Part shown: piece after piece, positions 1 to 5,685 of the stretch | Numbering within the stretch: the first letter of the stretch is position 1 | Layout: each line of letters begins with the position of its first letter | Assembly (NCBI GenBank): GCA_035630195.1 | Contig: DASQLD010000378.1 | Location: forward strand, 1 to 11,768 | Direction: 5' to 3' | From: DASQDN01 sp035630195 | GTDB lineage: Bacteria > Acidobacteriota > Terriglobia > Bryobacterales > Bryobacteraceae | DNA length: 11,768 bases | The notes under the pieces: model-generated | What the model saw: only the letters and a program-made list of their open reading frames with translations | The model's database searches: none | Told to the model about the DNA's origin: nothing | Program-made: the position numbers and the translations under genes

Positions 1-438
1 GGGCCCTCCGCATCGTGCATCTTTTGCTCAAAATCCCAGGAAGCAAAGGACGAAGAAAACCTCATCATTCATCGCGGCGCGCGCACGTTTGTCTTGCTCA
101 ACCTGTATCCTTACACGAGCGGGCATCTGATGATAGCGCCGTACGCGCACGTCGCCACACTAGCTGACTCCGATGAAGAAACGGCCGTCGAGCTTATGCT
201 CGAAACCCGCCGTGCGCAGCGAATTCTCGGTTCAGTTTATCGTGCCCCTGGATTCAATCTCGGGATGAATATCGGATCCTGTGCTGGAGCCGGGATCGCC
301 GGCCATATCCATATGCATGTTCTTCCGCGATGGTCCGCGGACGTGAATTTCATGACCACCGTGGCCGATACACGAGTGATCCCGGAAGCTCTCGAAGAGA
401 CCTACCGCAAACTCTCCGCAGCCTTCCGATCCGGCTAG
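1..438 (+). CDS. HIT-family (histidine triad) nucleotide hydrolase/transferase, 5'-truncated
   Basis: The frame is open from the first base of the window, so the true start lies upstream; 145 codons are visible to the TAG at 436-438. The fragment carries a CxxC pair (C6-I-F-C9), typical of the zinc-binding N-terminus of bacterial HIT proteins. It then has the strand/loop motif NLYPYTSGHLMI, and the histidine triad HIHMHVLPRW at about residues 102-111 (consensus H-phi-H-phi-H), where the middle His is the nucleotidylated nucleophile in this family. The stretch AGAGIAGHIHMHVLPRW followed by NFM resembles the Ap4A-phosphorylase-like branch found in actinobacteria and acidobacteria, which act on dinucleoside polyphosphates or nucleoside phosphoramidates in the cytosol. 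Substrate cannot be fixed from sequence. Roughly 15-25 N-terminal residues are probably missing. A TTG codon at 94 is only an internal codon, not a start. Confidence 0.93.
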   Translation, partial: GPSASCIFCSKSQEAKDEENLIIHRGARTFVLLNLYPYTSGHLMIAPYAHVATLADSDEETAVELMLETRRAQRILGSVYRAPGFNLGMNIGSCAGAGIAGHIHMHVLPRWSADVNFMTTVADTRVIPEALEETYRKLSAAFRSG

Positions 439-474
439 CTGTCACAAAGCCTCCGATATCGACGTCCACAGGGT

Positions 475-1155
475 ATGACGAATGTGACAACTCATACGAT
501 CGTCGGCTTCTTCCCGACCCGAGAACGAGCCGAATCAGCGGTTTCCGAACTTATCCGTGAAGGGTTTTCCCGCGAGGACATCAGTGTCGTCGCTAGCAAC
601 AAAAACGACGTCGCAGTCACTAGTTCACCGGAGACCCCAAATCTTGGTCCCATAAAAGAGACGGGAAGCACCAACGATACAGGAGAAAAGGCTGTCATTG
701 GCGGAATGGCTGGCTTTATTGCAGGCATCGTGGCCTTGGCAATTCCCGGTATCGGCCCTGTCATTGCAGCGGGGCCACTCGCAATGGCGCTAACGGGCGC
801 CGCCGCAGGAGCTGCAACCGGTGGTCTCATCGGAGTGATGACCAACGACGGTATTCCCGAAGATGCCGCCCAACGGTACTCACACGCCATCGGAGCGGGA
901 CATGTGATGGTAACAGTTCGAGCCAGTTCTGGTCGCGCGGATGATGCGGCAGGGATCCTCGACCAGTCAGGAGCCGTGGAAATCGACGAGCCGTCAGAGC
1001 GGCTGCACTCAGCTCCACCGGTCGGCGTCATATCCACCGAGGGTGTCAAAGCGGCGCGCCTGGACGAGAGTTCCAGCCTGGTGAACCGGCAGCGTCAACG
1101 CGAGCGGCGCGTCAATGTCTATCCCGGCATCACGGGAGGCGAAACTAGCACTTAG
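475..1155 (+). CDS. YflT-like general stress protein with glycine-rich hydrophobic core
   Basis: This is a 226-residue protein. Residues 1-50 (THTIVGFFPTRERAESAV..., then L-I-R-E-G-F and DISVV) match the alpha/beta N-terminal fold of the general stress protein 17M/YflT family, in which a helix follows 'F-x-x-x-x-x-A' and a 'GF..ddIsvv' strand. Residues 73-123 form a glycine/alanine-rich hydrophobic segment with repeated small-residue spacing, like a glycine zipper, which could insert in or sit on a membrane. Residues 124-172 (from DGIPEDAAQRYSHAI to VTVRAS and GAVEID) look like a second small alpha/beta unit, and the Arg-rich tail is probably disordered. Expression under stress is known for the B. 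subtilis relatives; the molecular function is unknown. The ATG at 475 has only a poor, too-close AGGG upstream. It lies 36 bp after the HIT gene on the same strand and may be co-transcribed with it. Confidence 0.7.
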   Translation: MTNVTTHTIVGFFPTRERAESAVSELIREGFSREDISVVASNKNDVAVTSSPETPNLGPIKETGSTNDTGEKAVIGGMAGFIAGIVALAIPGIGPVIAAGPLAMALTGAAAGAATGGLIGVMTNDGIPEDAAQRYSHAIGAGHVMVTVRASSGRADDAAGILDQSGAVEIDEPSERLHSAPPVGVISTEGVKAARLDESSSLVNRQRQRERRVNVYPGITGGETST

Positions 1156-1276
1156 CCTCGATACCCGCCTCGGTCTTTCCGAGCCTCACGCAGAAGGAAG
1201 CGGTGCCGCAACCTCCTGGGCTCGGAGAGCATTCTCCCTCGCCTCCGCATATACTCGCTGAAGGAGGCCTCACGGA

Positions 1277-2620
1277 ATGGATCGCAGACAATTTATAACG
1301 GCGAGTGCGGGCTTGGCGTTAGCGCCGACGTATGCGCAGGAGTTTGACAAAGGTAAAAAGCGACGTGTAGGGCTCATAGGATCGGGATGGTACGGGAAAT
1401 GTGACCTGTTTCGTCTAATTCAGGTAGCCCCGGTAGAAGTAGTCTCTGTATGTGACGTAGACAAGCAGATGCTTGCGGGCGCTGTCGAGATGATCGCTAC
1501 GCGTCAAGCCTCTAAGCAGAAACCGCGAACGTACAGCGATTACCGCGAGATGTTGAAGCAGAAAGATCTCGACATCGTGCTGATCGCAACCCCCGATCAT
1601 TGGCATGCTTTACCGGCTATCGAGGCGATGAAATCCGGAGCTGATGTCTACTGCCAAAAGCCAATCAGCGTCGATGTCGTTGAGGGTCAGGCGATGCTCG
1701 CAGCCGCCCGAAAATACAACCGGGTTGTCCAGATCGGCACTCAGCGCCGCAGCACACCGCATCTGGTGGAAGCACGCAACACGATTCTTAAAGAGGGCCG
1801 CCTCGGTAACATCGCGTACGTTGAGATCTGCTGCTATTACCACATGCGCACGCGCGACAATCCGCCTGACACGGCGCCTCCCGAAAACCTCGACTATGAG
1901 ATGTGGACGGGGCCGGCGCCGATGCGGCCGTACAACAAACTGGTCCACCCGCGAAGCTGGCGCGCATTTAACGAGTATGGAAACGGGATTGTCGGAGACA
2001 TGTGTATCCACATGTACGACATGGTTCGCTGGATGATGGATCTGGGCGCTCCCACATCTGTCTCTTCAACCGGCGGCATTCTCGTTGACAAAAAAAGCAA
2101 GGCCAACATCAGCGACACGCAAACGGCTACGTTCGATCACCCGGAAGTCAAGATAGTTTGGACGCATCGGACATGGGGCACGGCGCCCGATCCTGCCTAC
2201 CCGTGGGCCGCGATCTTCTACGGCGACAAAGGCACTCTGAAAGCGAGCGTCATGGGCTATGACTTCATCCCCGTAGATAAGAACGCCAAGCCGATTCATA
2301 AGGACGTAAAATACGAGCTCGAAGAATATCCCGAAGACAAAACGGAACCCCAGCTCGAGCAGCACGTAGCTCCTGCAATACGCCATCACATGATGGACTT
2401 CCTCGCAGCCATCGACAAACGCAGTAAGCCGGTTGCCGATATAGAGCAGGGTTACATTTCGACTGCTGCCTGCATACTCGCGAACATGTCGATGCAACTC
2501 GGAAGAACCCTGGTTTGGGACGCTCCGCAAGGTCGCGTCGCAAAGGACGATGAAGCCAATCGGCTCCTTCGGCGGCCCTACAGGAAACCGTGGATACACC
2601 CGGAGCCAAAAAACGTTTAA
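1277..2620 (+). CDS. Gfo/Idh/MocA family oxidoreductase with Tat-like leader
   Basis: This 447-residue NAD(P)-dependent oxidoreductase is of the glucose-fructose oxidoreductase/inositol dehydrogenase type. The N-terminus MDRRQFITASAGLALAP is a short RR-F plus hydrophobic leader typical of Tat-exported members of this family. The Rossmann fold begins at residue 31 with VGLIGSGWYGK and continues through the acidic strand end SVCDVD. ATPDHWH (105-110) precedes the lysine motif, here C-Q-K-P (126-129) rather than the commoner E-K-P. The catalytic-region motif GDMCIHMYDMVRW spans 240-252 (D241, H245). The C-terminal half is the usual sheet domain used for substrate binding. The substrate is probably a sugar or cyclitol derivative but cannot be told from sequence. 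AAGGAGG at 1261-1267, 9 bases before the ATG, is a strong ribosome site and supports the start. A DUF1326-like gene follows after 30 bp. Confidence 0.93.
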   Translation: MDRRQFITASAGLALAPTYAQEFDKGKKRRVGLIGSGWYGKCDLFRLIQVAPVEVVSVCDVDKQMLAGAVEMIATRQASKQKPRTYSDYREMLKQKDLDIVLIATPDHWHALPAIEAMKSGADVYCQKPISVDVVEGQAMLAAARKYNRVVQIGTQRRSTPHLVEARNTILKEGRLGNIAYVEICCYYHMRTRDNPPDTAPPENLDYEMWTGPAPMRPYNKLVHPRSWRAFNEYGNGIVGDMCIHMYDMVRWMMDLGAPTSVSSTGGILVDKKSKANISDTQTATFDHPEVKIVWTHRTWGTAPDPAYPWAAIFYGDKGTLKASVMGYDFIPVDKNAKPIHKDVKYELEEYPEDKTEPQLEQHVAPAIRHHMMDFLAAIDKRSKPVADIEQGYISTAACILANMSMQLGRTLVWDAPQGRVAKDDEANRLLRRPYRKPWIHPEPKNV

Positions 2621-2650
2621 ACTAAAAGAGAAACCTGGAGGTTACCCTGG

Positions 2651-3331
2651 ATGAAGAGACTTGCACTGACCATTTGCCTCGCCGGCTCAACGCTGATGGC
2701 TGCAGGCTTGCAGAATCGCACCAGTGTGCGCGGTTCCTACCTGGAAGCTCGCACCGCTGATGTCTATGTCGGAGCGTGCTTTGCCAATTCCGAAGTCGGA
2801 CAGGTCGGCAATCTCGCCGTGTTCGGCTGGCACATCGATAACGGGATGTTTGAAGGCGTTCGCCTGGAAGGTCTGTCGGTTGTAGGTGTGGTAAAATCGG
2901 CCACTACGCTGGGCGATGTTCATGCCGATGCCAACCCAGCCAAAGCAGTGCTCATCGTCGATGAGAAGGCTTCTCCGGAACAACGTCTCGCGCTGGCAGC
3001 CTTTGCCAAGCGCATGGCGGGCGACCTGCTTCAGGACATCGTTCGTGTCGAGTACCAACCTGTCGGCATTAAGTTCGACAATGACGATCTGCACACCCGC
3101 CGCGCTGTGTTGACGGCAGGATCTCTCGCTAAAATTCAAACCCGCGCGATTAACTCGGGCGATCACGTTTGCGCGCACGAAGAGACCTGGTACAACCCGT
3201 TAACCAAACTCGATCACTCGATGCCTGCCTACACCTTGGCAAACAATTACAACGGCAAGGATCTGGGCGCAACCTGGAGCAGCCCCGACAAGCGCAGTGC
3301 GTTCGTTGGATCGTTCCAGTTGAACGACTAG
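2651..3331 (+). CDS. DUF1326-like secreted protein
   Basis: This is a 226-residue protein with a likely Sec signal (MKR then a hydrophobic stretch to about residue 19, cleavage near MAAG). The mature part starts with the hallmark of DUF1326-type proteins: SYLEARTADVYVGACFANSEVG, in which Cys43 is the family cysteine. It continues with the W-H-I-D-N-G-x-F-x-G-V-x-L-x-G-L-S-V-V pattern (60-78), an LIVDEKASPEQRLAL block (101-115) and a second cysteine, Cys174, in DHVCAHEETWYNPL. The end, TWSSPDKRSAFVGSF, is also typical of the acidobacterial members I recall. Biochemical function is unknown; the two cysteines and export could mean metal or redox chemistry, but that is inference. GGAGG at 2637-2641 sets the ATG. 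It is probably in one transcript with the oxidoreductase upstream and ends just before a strong terminator. Confidence 0.75.
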   Translation: MKRLALTICLAGSTLMAAGLQNRTSVRGSYLEARTADVYVGACFANSEVGQVGNLAVFGWHIDNGMFEGVRLEGLSVVGVVKSATTLGDVHADANPAKAVLIVDEKASPEQRLALAAFAKRMAGDLLQDIVRVEYQPVGIKFDNDDLHTRRAVLTAGSLAKIQTRAINSGDHVCAHEETWYNPLTKLDHSMPAYTLANNYNGKDLGATWSSPDKRSAFVGSFQLND

Positions 3332-3353
3332 ATTTCCTCTCCCCGAAGTGAAG

Positions 3354-3384
3354 AAGGCCGGACGATTCCTGTCCGGCCTTTTTT
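3354..3384 (+). terminator. Intrinsic terminator after the oxidoreductase/DUF1326 pair
   Basis: A perfect 10-bp inverted repeat, AAGGCCGGAC (3354-3363) and GTCCGGCCTT (3371-3380), has a 7-base loop and runs directly into six T residues (3379-3384). It lies 22 bp after the DUF1326-like stop codon. On the minus strand the stem is not followed by a T run, so it should mainly stop plus-strand transcription; the gene on the other strand ends at 3393. Confidence 0.92.
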
Positions 3385-3392
3385 GTTGCTCC

Positions 3393-4523
3393 TCAAATCC
3401 GAATAAAGATCTTGTGCTTGTACAGCCAGTAGCACATCCACCACATGATGCTCAGAACGACGATGTTCTGCGGAATCGCCCCGAGATCCCCGAGATACCA
3501 GAAATTACCCGTGAAGACGCCGACTCCTCGGTTCAGCCATCCACGAAGCACCTGAGAAAACGAATAGATAAAAATCGAATTCATTCCCAACACAATCGCG
3601 GGGAAAGCCCATTTCCGGTATTGTTTTACATCGACGATCCAATACAGGGCGATCAGGAACAGAATGACCCAACCCGCGCTGAAGAACGTGAACGATGCGG
3701 TCCAGAGCCGTTTAACAAGGGGATTGAAGGGCTCGAGTCCCAAGCCCAGCAAGAAGGCCCCCGCCGAACAAGCGGCCAACACCTTGAGCTTGTACGCGTG
3801 CGGCTTATCCAACTGCATGAGCATCCCCGCCCAGTAGCCGAACAGAATCGTCACGCCGTTGGTGACGAAGTTGATTGTCGTGTAGTAACCGGAATAGTTA
3901 TACCCCAGCAGTCGCAGATCGATCACCGCGCCGATGTTACCCTCCTTCGAGAACGGTCCGTCGGGGCCGGGGAAGAGTGAGAAGAGCGCCCAGTGGCCAG
4001 CCAGCAATACGACGGCACACACGACCTGCCAGTGAAATCGAAGCCGCGTGATCAAAAAGCACATCAGGTATCCGAAGGCGATCTGGCAGAGTACATTGAT
4101 CAACTGAAGCACTGGCCGGCCACTACTCGAATTGAAGTTCGACAGCACATTGCTGAGAACGAGCAACACAAGGGCTCGCCAGGCAACGTGCCGGAACAGA
4201 TCGAAATTGGTGGCTCCCTCCTGTCTTCTTCTGGCAAATGCCAACGGCATCGCCATTCCGACCATGAACGTGAACGCCGGCTGGATCAGATCCCAGAAAG
4301 TGCAGCCCGCCCAGTCAACATGTTCCACCTGTCGGGCGAGCCAAGCCCAATTCGGTCGCGATTGAAGTACGGCAAAACCGAATCCGTGAGAAATCAGCAT
4401 CAACATGATCAGCCCGCGATACGCGTCCAGGCTGACTAAGCGGGCTGAGTGCGATTTCTGCTCCGCCTTATCCCGTGCCGCCGCGGGATCGGGAATCGCT
4501 TTAACGTAAGTAGTACTCGCCAT
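3393..4523 (-). CDS. DUF5009 / HGSNAT-like polytopic membrane acyltransferase
   Basis: This 376-residue integral membrane protein has about ten hydrophobic segments after a polar N-terminal tail of about 28 residues. The opening LVSLDAYRGLIMLMLISHG (29-46) and the block H-V-D-W-A-G-C-T-F-W-D-L-I-Q-P-x-F-T-F-M-V-G (68-89) are characteristic of the family that includes heparan-alpha-glucosaminide N-acetyltransferase (HGSNAT) and bacterial DUF5009/NagX proteins. So are NPLVKRLWTASFTFFSAGW (267-285) and GMNSIFIYSFSQVL (313-326). HGSNAT moves acetyl from cytosolic acetyl-CoA across the membrane to an amino sugar; the bacterial substrate is not known. His46 and His68 are candidates for the acetyl-carrying histidine by position, which is inference. 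The start at 4523 has only a weak AGGT-like site. The gene stands alone, convergent with the DUF1326-like gene. Confidence 0.78.
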   Translation of the reverse strand: MASTTYVKAIPDPAAARDKAEQKSHSARLVSLDAYRGLIMLMLISHGFGFAVLQSRPNWAWLARQVEHVDWAGCTFWDLIQPAFTFMVGMAMPLAFARRRQEGATNFDLFRHVAWRALVLLVLSNVLSNFNSSSGRPVLQLINVLCQIAFGYLMCFLITRLRFHWQVVCAVVLLAGHWALFSLFPGPDGPFSKEGNIGAVIDLRLLGYNYSGYYTTINFVTNGVTILFGYWAGMLMQLDKPHAYKLKVLAACSAGAFLLGLGLEPFNPLVKRLWTASFTFFSAGWVILFLIALYWIVDVKQYRKWAFPAIVLGMNSIFIYSFSQVLRGWLNRGVGVFTGNFWYLGDLGAIPQNIVVLSIMWWMCYWLYKHKIFIRI

Positions 4524-4737
4524 CTTTTGACCTAACTTATCATCAAATGCGATCCGCGAGTGCTACCATCCGGCGCATGTTGGGTGTCTGTACTTTATCT
4601 TCGTGTTGGCTGGATGCGCGGCGCAGCCGAACCTATCTTGCCCGCATGGTTGTTCTATCTAGTAGGAGTTAAAGGTGGAGCGATTCAGCGCGTCGGTATA
4701 GCTATCCTGACATGCACTTGACTGACTATGCCGTCGC
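4524..4737. other. Intergenic region between divergent acyltransferase and toxin-antitoxin genes
   Basis: This 214-bp stretch is the longest gene-free part of the window and must hold the promoters of both flanking divergent units. I see no ORF of credible composition, no tRNA and no terminator. The only structured element I can point to is the 8-bp palindrome ATAGCTAT at 4698-4705, about 33 bases before the toxin GTG. No clear -35/-10 pair stands out on either strand. Confidence 0.6.
4698..4705. promoter_or_regulatory. Short palindrome upstream of the toxin-antitoxin genes, possible HigA operator
   Basis: ATAGCTAT is a perfect 8-bp palindrome lying 33 bp before the GTG start of the toxin gene. 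HigA-type XRE antitoxins normally bind short palindromes in their own promoter. This is the best candidate by eye, but an 8-bp palindrome occurs often by chance, so the call is weak. Confidence 0.25.
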
Positions 4738-5111
4738 GTGCATACCATTAGGGCGTGGGACGTAGAGGTTACCGACGAATTTACGGGTTGGTGGAGCGCT
4801 CTCGACACCGACGAGCAGCAAAGCGTTGCGTTCGTCGTACAGCTTTTGACGAAGGACGGCCCAGCCTTTGCTTCCCCTATAGTTCCGGTATCAAGAATAC
4901 TTGTAAGTATGATTTGCGGGAACTACGCATTCAGCACCAGGACAGACCGTACCGCGTACTGTATACATTCGACCCGCGGCGATCGGCGCTCCTAATCCTC
5001 GGCGGTGACAAGACGGGTGATGACCGCTGGTACGAGTTCAATGTCCCGCTTGCCGAGAAGTTGTACGGAACATATCTTGACGAAATCAGAAAAGAAGGAT
5101 TAATTAAATGA
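4738..5111 (+). pseudogene. HigB-like RelE/ParE-family toxin, broken by a -1 frameshift
   Basis: Two overlapping frames together give one toxin of the RelE/ParE superfamily (HigB/Gp49-like). The first 43 codons, from a GTG at 4738 through WDVEVTDEFTGWW to LLTKDGPA, are in frame 1. From base 4866 the family sequence continues in frame 3: L-C-F-P-Y-S-S-G-I-K, then DLRELRIQHQDRPYRVLYTF, LILGGDKTGDDRWYE and the C-terminal helix ending at the TGA 5109-5111. Restoring one base in the run GCCTTTG (4864-4870), so that it reads GCC CTT TGC, would give a complete protein of about 124 residues, normal for the family. As written, frame 1 runs on in nonsense to 4995, losing the catalytic C-terminal half. 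HigB toxins cut mRNA on the ribosome. A canonical slippery heptamer is not present in frame, so a genuine mutation or an assembly base error is likelier than programmed frameshifting. Confidence 0.82.
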
Positions 5112-5428
5112 GAACTCAAAAATGGTCGGATCTGCATGACAAGATGCCGCGGGCAAGCAAGGAGCGTGTCGCGCAACGCGTAGCGGAAGCAATGAAGGAA
5201 ATGCCCCTTCATCGCCTGCGCGAAGCGCGCCGGCTCACGCAAAAACAGATAGCCGAAACGTTGAAGTGCGACCAGAGCCAAGTTTCGAAGATGGAGCGCC
5301 GCGCTGACAATTACGTGAGTACACTAAGGAACTTCATTGAGGCCATGGGGGGCAATTTAGAGCTAGTGGCCAGCTTTCCGGACGGCAAGATTCTTATCAA
5401 CCATCTCCAGCAGCCGGACGCAGAGTAG
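5108..5428 (+). CDS. HigA-like XRE-family antitoxin
   Basis: This 106-residue cytosolic DNA-binding protein has a clear helix-turn-helix at about residues 35-64: LHRLREARRLTQKQIAETL, then CDQSQVSKMERR. A conserved tail follows, DNYVSTLRNFIEAMGGNLEL and FPDG, which is the usual ending of HigA-type antitoxins paired with Gp49/HigB toxins. Its ATG at 5108 overlaps the toxin stop as ATGA, so translation is coupled to the toxin frame, and the order toxin-then-antitoxin is the normal hig arrangement. The antitoxin should bind and neutralise the toxin and repress its own promoter. The reading frame is intact even though the toxin is frameshifted. If the toxin frame is really broken, ribosomes ending at 4995 would not reach this overlap, so antitoxin expression may fall or depend on its own start. 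Confidence 0.88.
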   Translation: MRTQKWSDLHDKMPRASKERVAQRVAEAMKEMPLHRLREARRLTQKQIAETLKCDQSQVSKMERRADNYVSTLRNFIEAMGGNLELVASFPDGKILINHLQQPDAE

Positions 5429-5517
5429 AGAGAGAAGGCGGGCTCCTTATCGGCGTTGACCAGTCCTCGCGCGTAGCGTTTGGCACACCGCCAACAGCAT
5501 CGCCGCATCGAACTGGA

Positions 5518-5685
5518 TCAGCAACACTTAGCCCGCGCGTATTTGCCGCGAAAGCGCTCGTCACTGAACCGGCGGTACTCTTCGGGAGAATGCGTCAACC
5601 CGTGCGCGAGAAGATGACGCTGGTAAGCGTTCTCATCGCCAATCTCCCGCAATAATCCGAGAATCACGCGAAAGAACGCTCTCAT
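5518..5685 (-). CDS. ybdD: YbdD/YjiX-family small protein, CstA partner
   Basis: A 55-codon gene runs from the ATG at 5685-5683 to the TGA at 5520-5518. The protein has a hydrophobic N-terminal helix (MRAFFRVILGLLREI), a central AYQRHLLAHGLTHSPEEYRR resembling the family pattern Y-x-x-Y-x-x-H-x-x-x-x-H-P with E-E-F/Y, and ends R-G-K-Y-A-R-A-K-C-C. The terminal Cys-Cys after a basic stretch is a hallmark of YbdD/YjiX proteins, which are 55-70 residues long and encoded next to cstA or btsT. In E. coli these small proteins are associated with pyruvate uptake by CstA and BtsT. The start overlaps the cstA stop as ATGA, and GGAGG at 5690-5694 sits 4 bases before the ATG, so coupled translation with the transporter is strongly implied. 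The length lies below common ORF cut-offs. Confidence 0.87.
   Translation of the reverse strand: MRAFFRVILGLLREIGDENAYQRHLLAHGLTHSPEEYRRFSDERFRGKYARAKCC

Noticed and set aside
492..1049. A 185-codon minus-strand frame opposite the YflT-like gene
   Set aside because: Its Pro/Ala/Ser-rich composition mirrors the glycine/alanine-rich coding strand; no family resemblance and no ribosome site.
1169..1237. Two small hairpins (CTCGG/CCGAG at 1169-1183 and GGAGA/TCTCC at 1224-1237) after the stress-protein gene
   Set aside because: Stems of only 5 bp and no T run; not convincing as terminators or a riboswitch.
1250..1255. TATACT as a -10 box for the oxidoreductase
   Set aside because: No matching -35 at the right distance, and the implied leader would be about 15 bases, barely covering the ribosome site.
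3348..3980. A 210-codon open frame on the plus strand opposite the DUF5009/HGSNAT-like gene
   Set aside because: It is a shadow frame of a well-supported membrane protein, is highly polar and rich in Arg/Gln/Pro, and starts inside the terminator hairpin.
4858..4872. Programmed -1 ribosomal frameshift in the toxin gene
   Set aside because: No in-frame X-XXY-YYZ heptamer at the junction; the change from GCC TTT to the -1 frame would need mismatched pairing, and I see no obvious downstream pseudoknot.
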